From Myxococcales bacterium (GTDB taxonomy: Bacteria; Myxococcota_A; Polyangia; Polyangiales; Polyangiaceae), in assembly GCA_016191785.1 (NCBI GenBank), contig JACPVJ010000117.1, positions 124,001 to 188,000 on the forward strand: 64,000 bases of DNA, given 5' to 3'. Below, piece after piece: positions 17,993 to 25,846 of the stretch. The translations under genes were made by a program, and so were the position numbers. How positions within the stretch are numbered: position 1 is the stretch's first letter; each line of letters opens with the position of its first letter. The notes under the pieces were generated by a model. The model did not search any database, was not told where the DNA came from, and worked only from the letters and a program-made list of their open reading frames with translations.

Positions 17993-20173
17993 TCACTCGT
18001 ACCACACGAAGCCGGTCATCTTGTCGAACAGAACGACGCTGTTGTGCCGTTCTTTCAGGGTGAGCTCGCGGGTGGTCGAGTGGTTGTATTCCGCCGGGTT
18101 CATCGTGTCGCCCAGCTCGACCTTCACCTGGTGCGCGCCGGGGCTCAGGGTAAAACGCTCGATCGCGATGCTGTTGCCGTCGCCCCAGACCCCGCGGGGC
18201 TCGTAGGCGCCGGCGGTGAGCTCGCGGCCGTCGACCTCGACCCGAAGCCGCACGCTGGCCCGGCGCCGCTCGCAGATCTGCTTTTGGCGCATGTGCTTGG
18301 GCAGCTTGTCCAGCTCGGCCTGGGAAGGCTCGCGGCAGTTTTCTCCGGCCTTGCCCGGGTGCTTGAACGAGACCACCAGCTTGGGCGACGGATCGCCCGG
18401 GGTGCGGTAGCCGGCGGCCGTGCCGGCCCAGGTGACCAGCCCGAAGATCGCTGCCAGCCCCACGCCCACCACCAGGCGGCGGGCCAGGCTCGGCGCGGGC
18501 GCGGCCCCGGGCGGGGTGCTGTCGGCGAAGGCCCGGGCCTGCCCGATCAGTCGCCCGCCCTGCGTGCGGTAGAGCTCCAGCACTCGCACGCGTTCGCGGT
18601 CCGCCTTCTCGCCGCGGAAGGCCGGCTCGCGCGCGCCGGCCATGCGCTCGGTCGTCCACCGGTTGCCCTCGCGGTACATGCAGCTACCCGGGCCCGAGGC
18701 CACGATCAAGACGCCGCGCGCGCCGCGCCGCAGCGCACGCTCGACGGTGAGGGGGTGGACCCAGCCCGCGCACGGCACGCGCACCACGCGGTAACCGGGC
18801 AGCTCGGGCGAGCGCGCCGTCACGGCGTCCACGTTCAGGTGTGCGGCCGCCGACTCGTTGCAGACCAGCGCCAGCATCACGTCGGCCTCGGCGCCCAGCG
18901 TCTTGTCGACCAGCTCGTCGATCCGGTGGCGCTGCTCGACGCTGTCGAACCAGGGGAGCCCGATGCCTGCCGAGTCGCACGAGCCGGCGCAGATCCCACA
19001 GCCGATGCACTTGCTGGGGTCGACGCTGGCCATGGTGGCAAAGGGCTTGTCGTCCTTGCGCGGCACCATCTGAATCGCGTCGTAGGGGCAGTCGTGGTAG
19101 CACTTCTCGCAGGCGTTGCAGCGCGCCTCGATCACCGCGGCCACCCGCGCCCGGCCCCGGGCCAGCGCCCATGGAATCGAGAAGAGCACCGCGCCCGACC
19201 CGAGCACGATCGCCCAGAGCACGCCGCCACCGAGCCGGTCGGTGAGCCAGATCGGGGCCAGGTACCACCAGTCGATGGTGAACGCCTCGGGTCGCACCGC
19301 CATCTTGGCCGCGCCCACCACGTCCGCGGGGAAGGCGAGGCTGACCGCCGCGAACGAGACCAGGACCCACGCGGTCATCGCCCGCCGGGTCAGAAACCAC
19401 GAGCGCGAGAGGCGCGTGATGTGCAGCCACAGCGCCACGCCCATGGCCAGGGGCAAGAGCATGTGCAGGAAGAAGACCACGAAGAAGAGCAGCGAGTTCA
19501 GGCGGTCGTCGACCAGGAACGAGCGCGAGAGCGGGTCGGCGAAGATGGGCAGGGTGTCGAGCACGCGGCCCGACCCCAGCGCGACCAGCTGCGCGCGCTG
19601 ATCCCAGACCAGCCAGTACCCGAGCCACCCGTCGAGCCAGAGCAGGCCGAGCAACGCCAGCCCCGTGACCCACGCCAGCCAGCGCGCCCCGCCGAAGCGC
19701 CGCTCGAAGAAGAGCTTCACCGCGTGGATCAACACGAACAAGAGCGTCGCGTCCGAGCTGTATCGGTGCAGGCTGCGGACGAACCCGGCGCCGAAGCGCG
19801 ACTGGGTCATGGCCACCACCGAGTCGTGGGCCTCGTGCACGCTGGTGCGGTACCAGATCAGGAGCACGATGCCGGTGACGATGGCGGTGATCAGCGAGGT
19901 GTTGGCGATGGCGCCGGTCTGCGCGAGGGGGTTCAGCTGGGCGGGCAGGCCCTTGGCCAAGAGCGCGTCGAGCGCCTGAAACGCCCGGTTGCCGACGCGC
20001 AGCACGCGCTCGCCGCGCACCTTGGGCTCGACCCGCTCGCCGTCGTCGCGGATCACCGGGAGCGCTCGCTTCTGCTCCGCACTAGGTGACGTAACGTGAG
20101 CTTCGTTCGCGGCGGGCGGCGACGGCTCGGTCGCCTGGCCCCCCGCCGCTTCGGTCGGGGCGGGTGCGGTCAT
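17993..20173 (-). CDS. Fusion: cytochrome b, two [4Fe-4S] clusters, FlpD/MvhD-like domain
   Basis: A 726-residue multi-domain redox protein. Residues about 85-335 are a cytochrome b (N-terminal bc1/b6 type) with four heme-ligand histidines in two helices, each pair 14 apart (H136/H150 and H237/H251). Residues 352-362 and 389-399 are two CxxCxxCxxxC ferredoxin motifs. Residues about 430-510 match the F420-non-reducing hydrogenase delta subunit (MvhD/FlpD) fold, with cysteines at 438, 468 and 498. A further helix (about 556-578) leads to an about 120-residue C-terminal domain of unknown type. It would link a membrane quinone pool to soluble iron-sulfur chemistry. It is third from the end of the oxidase operon. 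Confidence 0.82.
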   Translation of the reverse strand: MTAPAPTEAAGGQATEPSPPAANEAHVTSPSAEQKRALPVIRDDGERVEPKVRGERVLRVGNRAFQALDALLAKGLPAQLNPLAQTGAIANTSLITAIVTGIVLLIWYRTSVHEAHDSVVAMTQSRFGAGFVRSLHRYSSDATLLFVLIHAVKLFFERRFGGARWLAWVTGLALLGLLWLDGWLGYWLVWDQRAQLVALGSGRVLDTLPIFADPLSRSFLVDDRLNSLLFFVVFFLHMLLPLAMGVALWLHITRLSRSWFLTRRAMTAWVLVSFAAVSLAFPADVVGAAKMAVRPEAFTIDWWYLAPIWLTDRLGGGVLWAIVLGSGAVLFSIPWALARGRARVAAVIEARCNACEKCYHDCPYDAIQMVPRKDDKPFATMASVDPSKCIGCGICAGSCDSAGIGLPWFDSVEQRHRIDELVDKTLGAEADVMLALVCNESAAAHLNVDAVTARSPELPGYRVVRVPCAGWVHPLTVERALRRGARGVLIVASGPGSCMYREGNRWTTERMAGAREPAFRGEKADRERVRVLELYRTQGGRLIGQARAFADSTPPGAAPAPSLARRLVVGVGLAAIFGLVTWAGTAAGYRTPGDPSPKLVVSFKHPGKAGENCREPSQAELDKLPKHMRQKQICERRRASVRLRVEVDGRELTAGAYEPRGVWGDGNSIAIERFTLSPGAHQVKVELGDTMNPAEYNHSTTRELTLKERHNSVVLFDKMTGFVWYE

Positions 20174-20174
20174 C

Positions 20175-21230
20175 TCAGGCGCCGGGTTCTTTCACGAGCA
20201 GCTTGATGGCGTCGGTGAGCCAGCGCTCTTGCCGCTCACCCAGGGTGAGGCGGTAGGCGACCTGCCCTTTGCGATCGATCACGATGAAGAGGTTGGCGTG
20301 ATCGATCTCGCCGCTCATCGGGTTCTTGCTGCGGGCGATCTCGAGCCGGTCCAAGGTGGCGTTCACCTCGCCGGGTTCCCCCCAGAGCAGCCGATACTCC
20401 GGGGACTTCACCTGGTAGCGCGCGGCGGTCTTCAGCATCACCGGCTGCGTGTCGTGCTCGGGGTTCAGGGTGACCGCCATCACGCGCACGCTCTCGCGCT
20501 CTTGTGCGCTGAGCGCGCCCAGGCTGCGACGCAGTTGGCCCATGATCAGCGGACAGGTGTGGAAGCAGGTGGCGTAGATGCCGGTAACCACCACCACGCT
20601 GCCCCGGAGCGATGCGAGGTCCGCCTTCGCGCCGTCTTGGTCGGTGAGGGCCACGGCCGGCGCCGGCTTCGCGGTGCGCAGCGCCGCTGCCGGGAAGGGC
20701 TGGGGGGCCGCCGACGCATCGCCGCCGAGGCCGACCAGGGCCACCAGCACGCCGCTGACCAGCACGAGCGCCGCGCCGAGGTACGGCACGAGCGCCCGGG
20801 GTCGAGTGCGCAGCACCTCGCGGACCTGCTTGCCCCAGACCACCGCCAAGACGCCGCACATCACCGCGGGTTGCGCCAGGAAGATGGCGATGTAGCTGGT
20901 CTCGAACTTCCCGGTCTCTTGGTCCAGGCCGTAGCACCAGACCCGGAACTCTTCGGCGAACGCGCCGATGCCGGTGTCGGCCTTGGGGATGACCAGCATC
21001 GCGATCTGGAAGATGTCGAACGACAGCAGCACCGCCAGCATCAGCACCGGGAAACGCCACGACGAGAAGAAGACGTGCATCGCGGCCAGCGGCCGAGGCA
21101 GACCGCTAGCGTCGTCGCGGTGCAGGCCGCTCGCTGCGGCCGCCGACCCCTCGACGTCGCCGCCGCCCTCGGCTCCGGAGTCGCCCGGAGCCGGTGGGGG
21201 TACATCGATGGGGTCGGCCATGGCGGTCAC
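20175..21230 (-). CDS. SCO1/SenC-type copper chaperone with N-terminal membrane segments
   Basis: A 351-residue protein. Residues about 1-190 carry membrane helices; about 200-350 form a thioredoxin-like SCO domain with the copper-binding CFHTC pair and the distal His in DHANLF. SCO proteins deliver copper to the CuA centre of oxidase subunit II, which fits the neighbouring genes. The membrane part is larger than the single helix of ordinary SCO proteins. Start GTG 21230 has a GGAG site seven bases upstream; an ATG at 21221 is the alternative. The downstream gene starts one base after its stop. Confidence 0.86.
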   Translation of the reverse strand: MTAMADPIDVPPPAPGDSGAEGGGDVEGSAAAASGLHRDDASGLPRPLAAMHVFFSSWRFPVLMLAVLLSFDIFQIAMLVIPKADTGIGAFAEEFRVWCYGLDQETGKFETSYIAIFLAQPAVMCGVLAVVWGKQVREVLRTRPRALVPYLGAALVLVSGVLVALVGLGGDASAAPQPFPAAALRTAKPAPAVALTDQDGAKADLASLRGSVVVVTGIYATCFHTCPLIMGQLRRSLGALSAQERESVRVMAVTLNPEHDTQPVMLKTAARYQVKSPEYRLLWGEPGEVNATLDRLEIARSKNPMSGEIDHANLFIVIDRKGQVAYRLTLGERQERWLTDAIKLLVKEPGA

Positions 21231-21244
21231 TTCATAGCTCCCGC

Positions 21245-21418
21245 TCAGCGGACGTGCCAGACGTCGGCCAGCGCTTTCCAGTTCGCGAAGTAATAGACGG
21301 CGAAGGAAACGAGCAAGATCAGGGTGAGCACGAAGGTGCCCGGTGCCTTGTGGGCCTCGTCACCGTGGTGCTCCGACTCTTTCTCGATCACGTCGGCGGC
21401 TTTTTCTTGTTTGGCCAT
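21245..21418 (-). CDS. Small single-helix protein, probable oxidase accessory subunit
   Basis: A 57-residue frame with a charged N-terminal half and one C-terminal membrane helix (VLTLILLVSFAVYYF). It sits exactly between the subunit I gene and the SCO gene, with GGAGG ten bases before its ATG. Position and layout recall the one-helix subunit IIa of ba3 oxidases or CcoQ-like subunits. No sequence-family match can be claimed by eye. Codon use and tight packing make it a likely real gene. Confidence 0.7.
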   Translation of the reverse strand: MAKQEKAADVIEKESEHHGDEAHKAPGTFVLTLILLVSFAVYYFANWKALADVWHVR

Positions 21419-21433
21419 GTTGGTCTTGCCTCC

Positions 21434-23038
21434 TCACCAGGGTGTCATCTTGCCGTCGATCTTCTTGCCGAAGAACACGGCGCCCACGACCGGCAGCACG
21501 TACATGAGCAGGCCGGTGAACGCGACGATGCCGCCGATGCCCACCATGGCCAGCCACACGTGCACGCTGGCGTCGTAGCCGGCGGCGTGCGTCGCGCCGG
21601 TGAACTCGATGTCCCAGTGGCGCCGCGAGACGCCGTAGGAGCCGGCGAAGGACATGCCGAACGAGATCATCGCGATGCCCAGGGCGAAGACGAACGGCTG
21701 CAGCTTGCAGATGGCGCGCAGGGGGAACTCGCGGCGGAAGATCAGCGGCACCACGTAGTAGGTGACCGCCATGAACGCCAGCGTGGTGCCGCCCACCACC
21801 GTGGAGTGGAAGTGGCCGGGGATGCGCAGGGTGTTGTGGGCGATGATGTTGATCTGCTCGGTGCCCAGGGTCACGCCGGTGATCCCGCCGATGAAGCCGA
21901 AGATCAGGAGCGAGAGGAAGAAGCCCGAGAACCCGGGGTTGCCCCAGGGGGCCGCGCCCAGCCAGCCGAACAGGCCCTTGTCGTGCCCCTGCTTGCGCAG
22001 CGCCACCTCGACCGAGGCCGGAACGGTATAGCCGTGGATCATCGACGCGAGCACCGCCAGGTACATGGCGTACGACGTGTTCCAGATCTTCCACCCGGCG
22101 CTGACGCCGGGGTCGACCAAGAGGTGGTGAGCCGAGGCCAGGTTGATGAACAGGATGTAGAACAAGAACGCCACGCGCGAGACGCCCTGGTTCAGCACCT
22201 TGCCCCCGACCGTGATCGCGCTGAGCAGGTACCAGACGCTGACCATGGCCGCGACGTTGATCTGCTGCGACGGGTGGCCGAGGCCCCAGAAGACCAGGCG
22301 GTAGACCGCGGGGTCCATGTTGGGGATGACGCCGAGCGCCCAGAGCCAGGTCGGGATGTAGATCGCGGCGCCGTGGAGCAGGGTCGCGACCGCGATGATC
22401 GCGGCGGTGATCGCCCCGAATACCACCAGCGGCACCGAGCCCTTGTAGGTCTTGTCGCGCTTGGCGATGTAGATCGTGGCAAAGAAGTTGATCACGCCGA
22501 TCAGCGTGCCGACCGCGAACAAGATCACGCCCAGGTAGTAGAGCTGGTGCGCCTTGAGCGGGGCGTACGACGTGAACATCACGTCGGCCTTGCCGGTGAG
22601 CACCATGACCGCGACCATGCCGCCGCCCACCACCATCATGACGTAGCTGATCCAGGCGGCGGTCGCCGAGGCCAGTCGGCTCTTCAAGAGCACGGTGCCC
22701 GCGAAGTAGAGGACGGCGATCTCGAAGAAGATGATCCAGAGGATCAGCATCGAGAGCCCGTGGAGCGTGACCATGCGGTAGTACCACTCGGCCGGCAAGA
22801 GGTGGACCGCCGGCCAGCGGGTGAGGGCGATGAGCAGCGCCGCGACGCCGCCAATCAGCAGGCATACGACCGCCGCGACGGCGTTCAGCTGGATGAACTT
22901 CTGGGCCGTGAGGTCGACCGTGAGCCCGGTGGTGCCGCAGATCCGCGACAGGCCTGGCAAGTGGTTGCCCTTGGGGACGTCCGAGTCGCCCGCGGGTTCG
23001 GCGATTGCGCCTTCGACAGTGGGATCCATCGTCGTCAT
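21434..23038 (-). CDS. Heme-copper oxidase superfamily subunit I without the helix VI tyrosine
   Basis: A 534-residue, about 12-helix protein. All six metal-binding histidines are present: H93 (low-spin heme), H255 in WGLGHP (CuB), H304/H305 in SAHHLL (CuB), and H409/H411 in GHFH (high- and low-spin hemes). The residue four after H255, Tyr in A- and B-type O2 reductases and covalently cross-linked to that His, is Gln259 (GHPSQQ). Loss of this Tyr is typical of NO reductases in the superfamily, or the Tyr may be supplied by another helix as in cbb3 oxidases. Either a divergent terminal oxidase or an NO reductase is therefore possible. It is encoded with a CuA subunit II, so electrons should come from a soluble donor. 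Confidence 0.87.
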   Translation of the reverse strand: MTTMDPTVEGAIAEPAGDSDVPKGNHLPGLSRICGTTGLTVDLTAQKFIQLNAVAAVVCLLIGGVAALLIALTRWPAVHLLPAEWYYRMVTLHGLSMLILWIIFFEIAVLYFAGTVLLKSRLASATAAWISYVMMVVGGGMVAVMVLTGKADVMFTSYAPLKAHQLYYLGVILFAVGTLIGVINFFATIYIAKRDKTYKGSVPLVVFGAITAAIIAVATLLHGAAIYIPTWLWALGVIPNMDPAVYRLVFWGLGHPSQQINVAAMVSVWYLLSAITVGGKVLNQGVSRVAFLFYILFINLASAHHLLVDPGVSAGWKIWNTSYAMYLAVLASMIHGYTVPASVEVALRKQGHDKGLFGWLGAAPWGNPGFSGFFLSLLIFGFIGGITGVTLGTEQINIIAHNTLRIPGHFHSTVVGGTTLAFMAVTYYVVPLIFRREFPLRAICKLQPFVFALGIAMISFGMSFAGSYGVSRRHWDIEFTGATHAAGYDASVHVWLAMVGIGGIVAFTGLLMYVLPVVGAVFFGKKIDGKMTPW

Positions 23039-23042
23039 CTGA

Positions 23043-23570
23043 CTACTCCGTCACGATGATCTTGCCGGTCATCTGGTGGTGCCCGATGCCGCAGAACTCG
23101 TTGCAGATGATCGGGAAATCGCCCGTCATCGTGGGGGTGATGGTGAGCACGTGGTCGTAGCCCGGCAGCACCTGGAAGTTCATGTTGATGGGGAGCAAGG
23201 AGAACCCGTGCTGAATGTCGGTGGACGAGATGTGCAGCCGGTAGGTCTGACCCTTGCGGAACTTGAGGATCGGGTAGAACGTCCACATCTGCGCTTGCAG
23301 ATAGGCGTCGCCGCCCGGGGCCGCTTCCACCACCGGGATGCCGTTCTTCTCGTCGACCTTGTTCGATGCGACGAAGCTCTGGACGCGGGCCGCGAACTTG
23401 GCGGGCTCCACGGCGTAGGCTTCGCCGGTGCTGTTTTGCTTGCCCTTGAAGTGCCAGTACGGCATCGCCAGGGTGAGCACGATGCACCAGAGCAGCGCGA
23501 GGCCGATCCACGCGCGCTCGGTGCCCGAGGGGGCTTTGAACCAATCTGCAGGCGGTGCTGAGATTCCCAT
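23043..23570 (-). CDS. Cytochrome oxidase subunit II with CuA site
   Basis: A 175-residue protein with one N-terminal anchor helix (about residues 20-40) and a periplasmic cupredoxin domain. The complete CuA ligand set is visible: His in DIQHGF and CNEFCGIGHHQM, giving C-x3-C, His and Met. The short length and single helix resemble ba3-type subunit II rather than the two-helix aa3 form. It lies four bases before the subunit I gene and is clearly its partner. Confidence 0.9.
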   Translation of the reverse strand: MGISAPPADWFKAPSGTERAWIGLALLWCIVLTLAMPYWHFKGKQNSTGEAYAVEPAKFAARVQSFVASNKVDEKNGIPVVEAAPGGDAYLQAQMWTFYPILKFRKGQTYRLHISSTDIQHGFSLLPINMNFQVLPGYDHVLTITPTMTGDFPIICNEFCGIGHHQMTGKIIVTE

Positions 23571-23580
23571 CGTCGTCTCC

Positions 23581-23727
23581 CTAGGGCAGCGTCGCCGGCT
23601 TCAGGTTCTGGAGCTCGACCAACCCCCACACCGTGTAGGAGATGATCGGCAAGAGCACGCCGAGCGCGAGCAAGAGCCACGGGTTGTCGAGCAACTTCTG
23701 AATCGGGTGTATCGGCTTGTCAGCCAT
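23581..23727 (-). CDS. Small one-helix membrane protein of the oxidase cluster
   Basis: A 48-residue protein with one membrane helix (LLLALGVLLPIISYTVWGL) after a short polar N-terminus. The ATG at 23727 overlaps the last eight bases of the preceding heme-copper subunit I homologue, and subunit II starts ten bases after its stop, so it is embedded in the operon. A structural or assembly subunit is plausible; no family is recognised. Confidence 0.65.
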   Translation of the reverse strand: MADKPIHPIQKLLDNPWLLLALGVLLPIISYTVWGLVELQNLKPATLP

Positions 23728-25225
23728 GTGACCCAGTCCTTTCCTTGATTGCGAAATGTTCCCCCGCTCGGACGCGGGCCCGACCGTCGGCATGAGCCGG
23801 AACGAGGAAGCTGCCCGGGCCCACCAGATCCCAGGCCGAAACACGAGCGCGCTCGCGGCGCAGCCAGGCGCCGACCACGATCGCCAGGAAGAGCACGCCG
23901 GCCACGATGGCCACCAGGCCGCCCAGCCCCATCACGCCGAGGCCGAGCTTCTGACCCAGGCTGCGCGCGTTCTGCTCGGCGCCGTACAGCTTGCGGCCCA
24001 TGCCGTGGGCGCCGGCCAGCGCAAAGCCGACGGCGAAGACACCTTGCCCGATGCCGAACAACGCCGGCTGCCAGTGCGCGGTTCGGCGAGCGAGCCGCGA
24101 GGCGCGCACCGGCACGCCGACCACCTCGAGCAGCGGGTAGCCGAGGGCCATGAACGCGACGGTCACGCCGCCGATCGAGGCGTGATAGTGCGCGGGGATG
24201 ACCGTGGTCGAGCCGCGGATCAGCGCGCCGAGCACCCAGCCGAGCACGGTGAGGCCGGCGCTGGCGAAGAAGCCGATCAGGCGGGGATCACGCAGGTCGG
24301 CGCGGGACAGGGTGCCGTCGCGAAAGCCCCGAACCACTGCGCGCACGCACGAGAGCAGCACCAGCGAGGCCGCGGGGAAGATGGCCCAGCGCATCAGGAG
24401 CGTGAAGCCCTCGCGCGCCGCCACGCTCTGCATGCCGCTGGCCGCCAAGAGGGGCGCCGCCGCCCACGGCAAGAGCAACACGCCGAACAGCACTGCCGCA
24501 GCGCCACGCGACAGCGGCGAGCGGCCGAGCACGCCCGCGAGCAAGATCAGCCACGCGCACAGCATGCCCGCCGCGCTGGCCAGCTGCAGCACGTGGCCGC
24601 CGCCCCAGTTGCCGAGCTCGTAGAGCGTGGTCGGGTCGAGGCCCCGCGGCGCGGTCGACCAGGTGGTCGCGAAGGTGAGCGCGGCGAGGCAGAGCGCGAT
24701 GCAGGTGGCGCGGATCCCCGGCACCGCGGCGGCGGGCACCGACAGCACGCTGCCGGGCGCGGGCTCGCTGGGCAAGAGGCGCCGATCGGTCACGCTCATC
24801 AGCACGCCTGCGGCGAAGACCACCAGGCCCAGCGAGAACGACCAGTGGTCGATCATCGGCACGTAGTTGGCGAGAATCGGCTGCGCGCCGGGGGCGCCGG
24901 CGGCGACCAAGATCAGCAGCACGCCGGCCGCCGCCACGAACACGCCGGCCCGGCTGACCCGCGAGCTCGCCCCGTGCTTCGGCAAGAGGAACGAGAGCGC
25001 CGCCGCGAAGGCGTAGATCCAGACCAGCAGCGACAGGTCGACGTGCACCACCAGGCAGCGGCGGAAGAAGGCCGGATCGGTGACGAAGCGCGAGAAGAAC
25101 GGAGTCCGAGCGACGACCAGGAGCAGCGCGAGCACCCCCGACATCAAGAGCGAGCCCACGCCCAAGAGCACCCAGCGCCGCGCGCTCTGTGCCTCGGGGG
25201 ACTCGCCTGGGTTTCGTTCGCTCAT
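23720..25225 (-). CDS. Second, divergent heme-copper oxidase subunit I homologue lacking the CuB HH pair
   Basis: About 501 residues and 12 predicted helices. It keeps heme-ligand-like His61 in VVHVDLSLLVW, His211 in GNWGGGHVLQ (the CuB helix VI position, without the +4 Tyr), and His346/His348 in AHYHAS. The helix that should carry the CuB His-His pair reads FTLLMRWAIFPA, so two of three CuB ligands appear absent. The protein may bind two hemes with a different metal site, as in unconventional NO reductases, or be an electron-transfer subunit. ATG 25225 is preferred: an upstream in-frame ATG (25261) falls inside a dyad that looks like an operator. First gene of the minus-strand respiratory transcript. 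Confidence 0.75.
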   Translation of the reverse strand: MSERNPGESPEAQSARRWVLLGVGSLLMSGVLALLLVVARTPFFSRFVTDPAFFRRCLVVHVDLSLLVWIYAFAAALSFLLPKHGASSRVSRAGVFVAAAGVLLILVAAGAPGAQPILANYVPMIDHWSFSLGLVVFAAGVLMSVTDRRLLPSEPAPGSVLSVPAAAVPGIRATCIALCLAALTFATTWSTAPRGLDPTTLYELGNWGGGHVLQLASAAGMLCAWLILLAGVLGRSPLSRGAAAVLFGVLLLPWAAAPLLAASGMQSVAAREGFTLLMRWAIFPAASLVLLSCVRAVVRGFRDGTLSRADLRDPRLIGFFASAGLTVLGWVLGALIRGSTTVIPAHYHASIGGVTVAFMALGYPLLEVVGVPVRASRLARRTAHWQPALFGIGQGVFAVGFALAGAHGMGRKLYGAEQNARSLGQKLGLGVMGLGGLVAIVAGVLFLAIVVGAWLRRERARVSAWDLVGPGSFLVPAHADGRARVRAGEHFAIKERTGSHG

Positions 25226-25253
25226 CGGGGGGGCCTTGCCGGGTTGGCGGTTT

Positions 25254-25271
25254 ATGGACATCGTGGTCTAT
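25254..25271. promoter_or_regulatory. Candidate operator dyad between the heme-copper gene and the Rrf2 regulator
   Basis: ATGGACATCGTGGTCTAT is an imperfect inverted repeat: outer AT/AT, then GAC...CG...GTC, centred on CG. It lies between divergent genes (starts at 25225 and 25319), where an NsrR-like repressor would be expected to bind. The match is by symmetry only, not to a known consensus. Confidence 0.35.
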
Positions 25272-25318
25272 TGATGGGGCGGCTGGCAACGGCCGCGAAG
25301 CCCGGAGTGACATCGATC

Positions 25319-25810
25319 ATGCGAACGAAGAGCAAGCCCTCGAAGCCGCGCAAGCTGCCCATCGCTCACCGCGACGGCATCGCCCCCGTGTCGCAGAGCG
25401 CAGAGTATGCGCTCAGAGTCATGACCTGCCTGGCCCGAGGCGATCAAATTGCGCGAACCGCGACCGACCTCGCGATCGAGGCGACCGTGCCCGTCCACTA
25501 CCTGTCCAAGGTGCTGAGGCGGCTGGTCGCGGCGGGGCTGCTCAGCTCGCAGAAGGGGCACGGCGGCGGCTTCGTGCTCGCGCGGGCTCCGAGCCAGATC
25601 CGCTTCGCAGACGTGCTGGGCGCCATGGGCGAAGCACCGGTGGGTGGTCGCTGCGCGTTTGGCTGGGGCAAGTGCGATGCGAAGGCCCCGTGCCCACTAC
25701 ACCCGGCATGGACGGTGCTGAGCGAGGCGCTCCAGGCGTGGGCGGGCAAGACCACGCTGGCCGATGTGGCGGCGGCGGCCCCCCAAAAACGACGAAAGCG
25801 CCGCGGCTAG
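25319..25810 (+). CDS. Rrf2 family regulator with three cysteines (NsrR/IscR-like)
   Basis: A 163-residue protein with the Rrf2 winged helix: QSAEYALRVMTCLA, VPVHYLSKVLRRLVAAGLL (written in two parts: VPVHYLSKVL, RRLVAAGLL) and the wing SQKGHGGGFVLAR. Cysteines 112, 119 and 125 (RCAFGWGKC, APC) have the position and spacing class of the [Fe-S] ligands in NsrR and IscR. NsrR senses NO; the neighbouring NO-type genes favour that reading over IscR. ATG 25319 starts just before the conserved region; longer upstream open frame is the shadow of the opposite gene. It is divergent from the respiratory operon and may repress it. Confidence 0.85.
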   Translation: MRTKSKPSKPRKLPIAHRDGIAPVSQSAEYALRVMTCLARGDQIARTATDLAIEATVPVHYLSKVLRRLVAAGLLSSQKGHGGGFVLARAPSQIRFADVLGAMGEAPVGGRCAFGWGKCDAKAPCPLHPAWTVLSEALQAWAGKTTLADVAAAAPQKRRKRRG

Positions 25811-25826
25811 TGCCACGGCGCTTTCG
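25785..25826 (-). terminator. Intrinsic terminator of the cytochrome c gene
   Basis: Perfect 11-bp stem, CGAAAGCGCCG (25793-25803) with CGGCGCTTTCG (25816-25826), 12-base loop. On the minus strand the stem is followed by TCGTTTTT (T run at 25789-25785), so it ends transcription from the cytochrome c gene. The structure includes the last codons and stop of the Rrf2 gene on the other strand, and may stop both transcripts. Confidence 0.8.
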
Positions 25827-25846
25827 CCCGCTTCCCCCCGGCAAGA

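Noticed and set aside
21194..23059. A 621-residue plus-strand frame across the oxidase subunit I gene
   Set aside because: Antisense shadow of a membrane protein with full heme-copper motifs; low-complexity Asp/His/Arg sequence without start signal.
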